NCBI RefSeq assembly: GCF_018860665.1
Contig: NZ_JAHKPK010000003.1
Location: 1 to 64,000 of the forward strand
DNA from: Pacificibacter marinus
GTDB taxonomy: Bacteria > Pseudomonadota > Alphaproteobacteria > Rhodobacterales > Rhodobacteraceae
Direction of reading: 5' to 3'
Length of the DNA stretch: 64,000 nucleotides
A model generated the notes under the pieces. It did not search any database and had not been told where the DNA came from. It saw nothing but the letters and a program-made list of their open reading frames with translations. The first letter of the stretch is position 1, and each line of letters opens with the position of its first letter. A program made the position numbers and the translations under genes. Below are positions 63,726-64,000 of this stretch, piece after piece.

Positions 63726-64000
63726 GAAATGCGCTCCTTCACTAGAGATTTAAGACCCGCCAGATCGTTTGGCACCACTGTAAACCGTTCATCACGGTCA
63801 AACAGGTCGGCCATATGCATGGGCAGGTCGGGGTGAATACCGCAGGCCGCTTTAACGGCTGCAGGGAATTTCGCAGGATGTGCTGTGGCCAATGTGATCA
63901 TTGGCACGTCGGACAGGTTTTCTTCAGCGACTTTGACGCCAACGGCAGAATGCGGGCACAGAACTTCCGTGGTGCGGATCTGCATGTCTTTAATGGTTGC
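63722..64000 (-). CDS. thrC: Threonine synthase, C-terminal part (cut by window edge)
   Basis: The minus-strand frame is open to the right edge and ends at 63722. The visible part (about 92 codons) contains TTEVLCPHSAVGVKVA, ATAHPAKFPAAVKAACG and FTVVPNDLAGLKSLVKE, which match the C-terminus of the long bacterial threonine synthase. That PLP enzyme converts O-phosphohomoserine to threonine in the cytoplasm. The start, PLP lysine and most of the fold lie outside the window. The M16 peptidase gene overlaps its stop. Confidence 0.88.
   Translation of the reverse strand, partial: ATIKDMQIRTTEVLCPHSAVGVKVAEENLSDVPMITLATAHPAKFPAAVKAACGIHPDLPMHMADLFDRDERFTVVPNDLAGLKSLVKERIS

Noticed and set aside
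1-64000. CRISPR arrays, tRNA or rRNA genes, restriction or toxin-antitoxin systems
   Set aside because: I looked in the gaps between genes for repeats, cloverleaf folds and such gene pairs, and found none that I could support by eye; a tRNA or covariance-model scan could still find something short.

Overview
The window looks like a chromosomal segment of a marine alphaproteobacterium of the Rhodobacterales (Roseobacter group). The evidence is the moderate GC content, the housekeeping neighbourhoods (a Nudix hydrolase, a DUF1178 protein, lysC and ptsP in a row; thrC, an M16 peptidase and a GNAT enzyme in a row; mtnP, a LysE-type exporter and apt in a row), and the large number of TRAP/ABC-linked catabolic clusters. 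The genus cannot be fixed from the sequence. I see no rRNA, tRNA, CRISPR array or intact mobile element.

Left edge (1-1.3 kb): a heavily decayed IS3-family element and the 3' stub of an AraC-type regulator. Next, 1.34-21.9 kb is one minus-strand array of 17 genes that overlap or nearly touch. It runs from a family-5 (dipeptide/opine type) ABC transporter through a GMC oxidoreductase, an enolase-superfamily enzyme, an SDR, an ACAD10/11-type acyl-CoA dehydrogenase, a beta-hydroxyacid dehydrogenase, two class III CoA-transferases, a carboxymuconolactone-decarboxylase-like protein, an aldehyde dehydrogenase, a thiolase, a FadJ-type protein and an ACAD10/11-type kinase to glutaryl-CoA dehydrogenase. 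A divergent LysR regulator sits at its head. Together these could import an alcohol or hydroxy compound, oxidise it to an acid, load it onto CoA and degrade it by beta-oxidation, with a phosphorylation-dependent removal of a gamma-hydroxyl. The substrate is unknown; this is the most interesting part of the window.

23.2-27.3 kb holds a MauG-like di-haem protein converging on a secreted FG-GAP/ASPIC protein that is translationally coupled to a ROK repressor. 27.5-33.4 kb is a complete D-xylose operon (xylF-xylH-xylG-xylB-xylA) with several dyads in its leader. 33.7-36.8 kb holds two paralogous secreted proteins that join a LysM domain to an amino-acid-type solute-binding domain, plus a single-pass membrane protein.

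37.3-46.2 kb is mostly core metabolism: a Kdo transferase, a Nudix hydrolase, a DUF1178 protein, aspartate kinase, a small protein, the nitrogen PTS enzyme I, an EcsC protein, a GNAT enzyme and a flavin reductase-like protein. 46.2-52.8 kb is a compact sugar-acid (probably uronate-derived) cluster with a GntR/FCD regulator, an SDR, a KdgF-like cupin, an RraA-like aldolase and a TRAP transporter. A 16-bp palindromic motif, repeated at three promoters, is a strong candidate for that regulator's operator.

53-64 kb carries a SulP anion transporter, an unusual beta-helix/membrane protein, folate genes (pabC-like and pabB), mtnP/LysE/apt (methylthioadenosine and adenine salvage), a D2HGDH-like flavoprotein, a GNAT enzyme, an M16 peptidase and the 3' end of threonine synthase, cut by the window edge.
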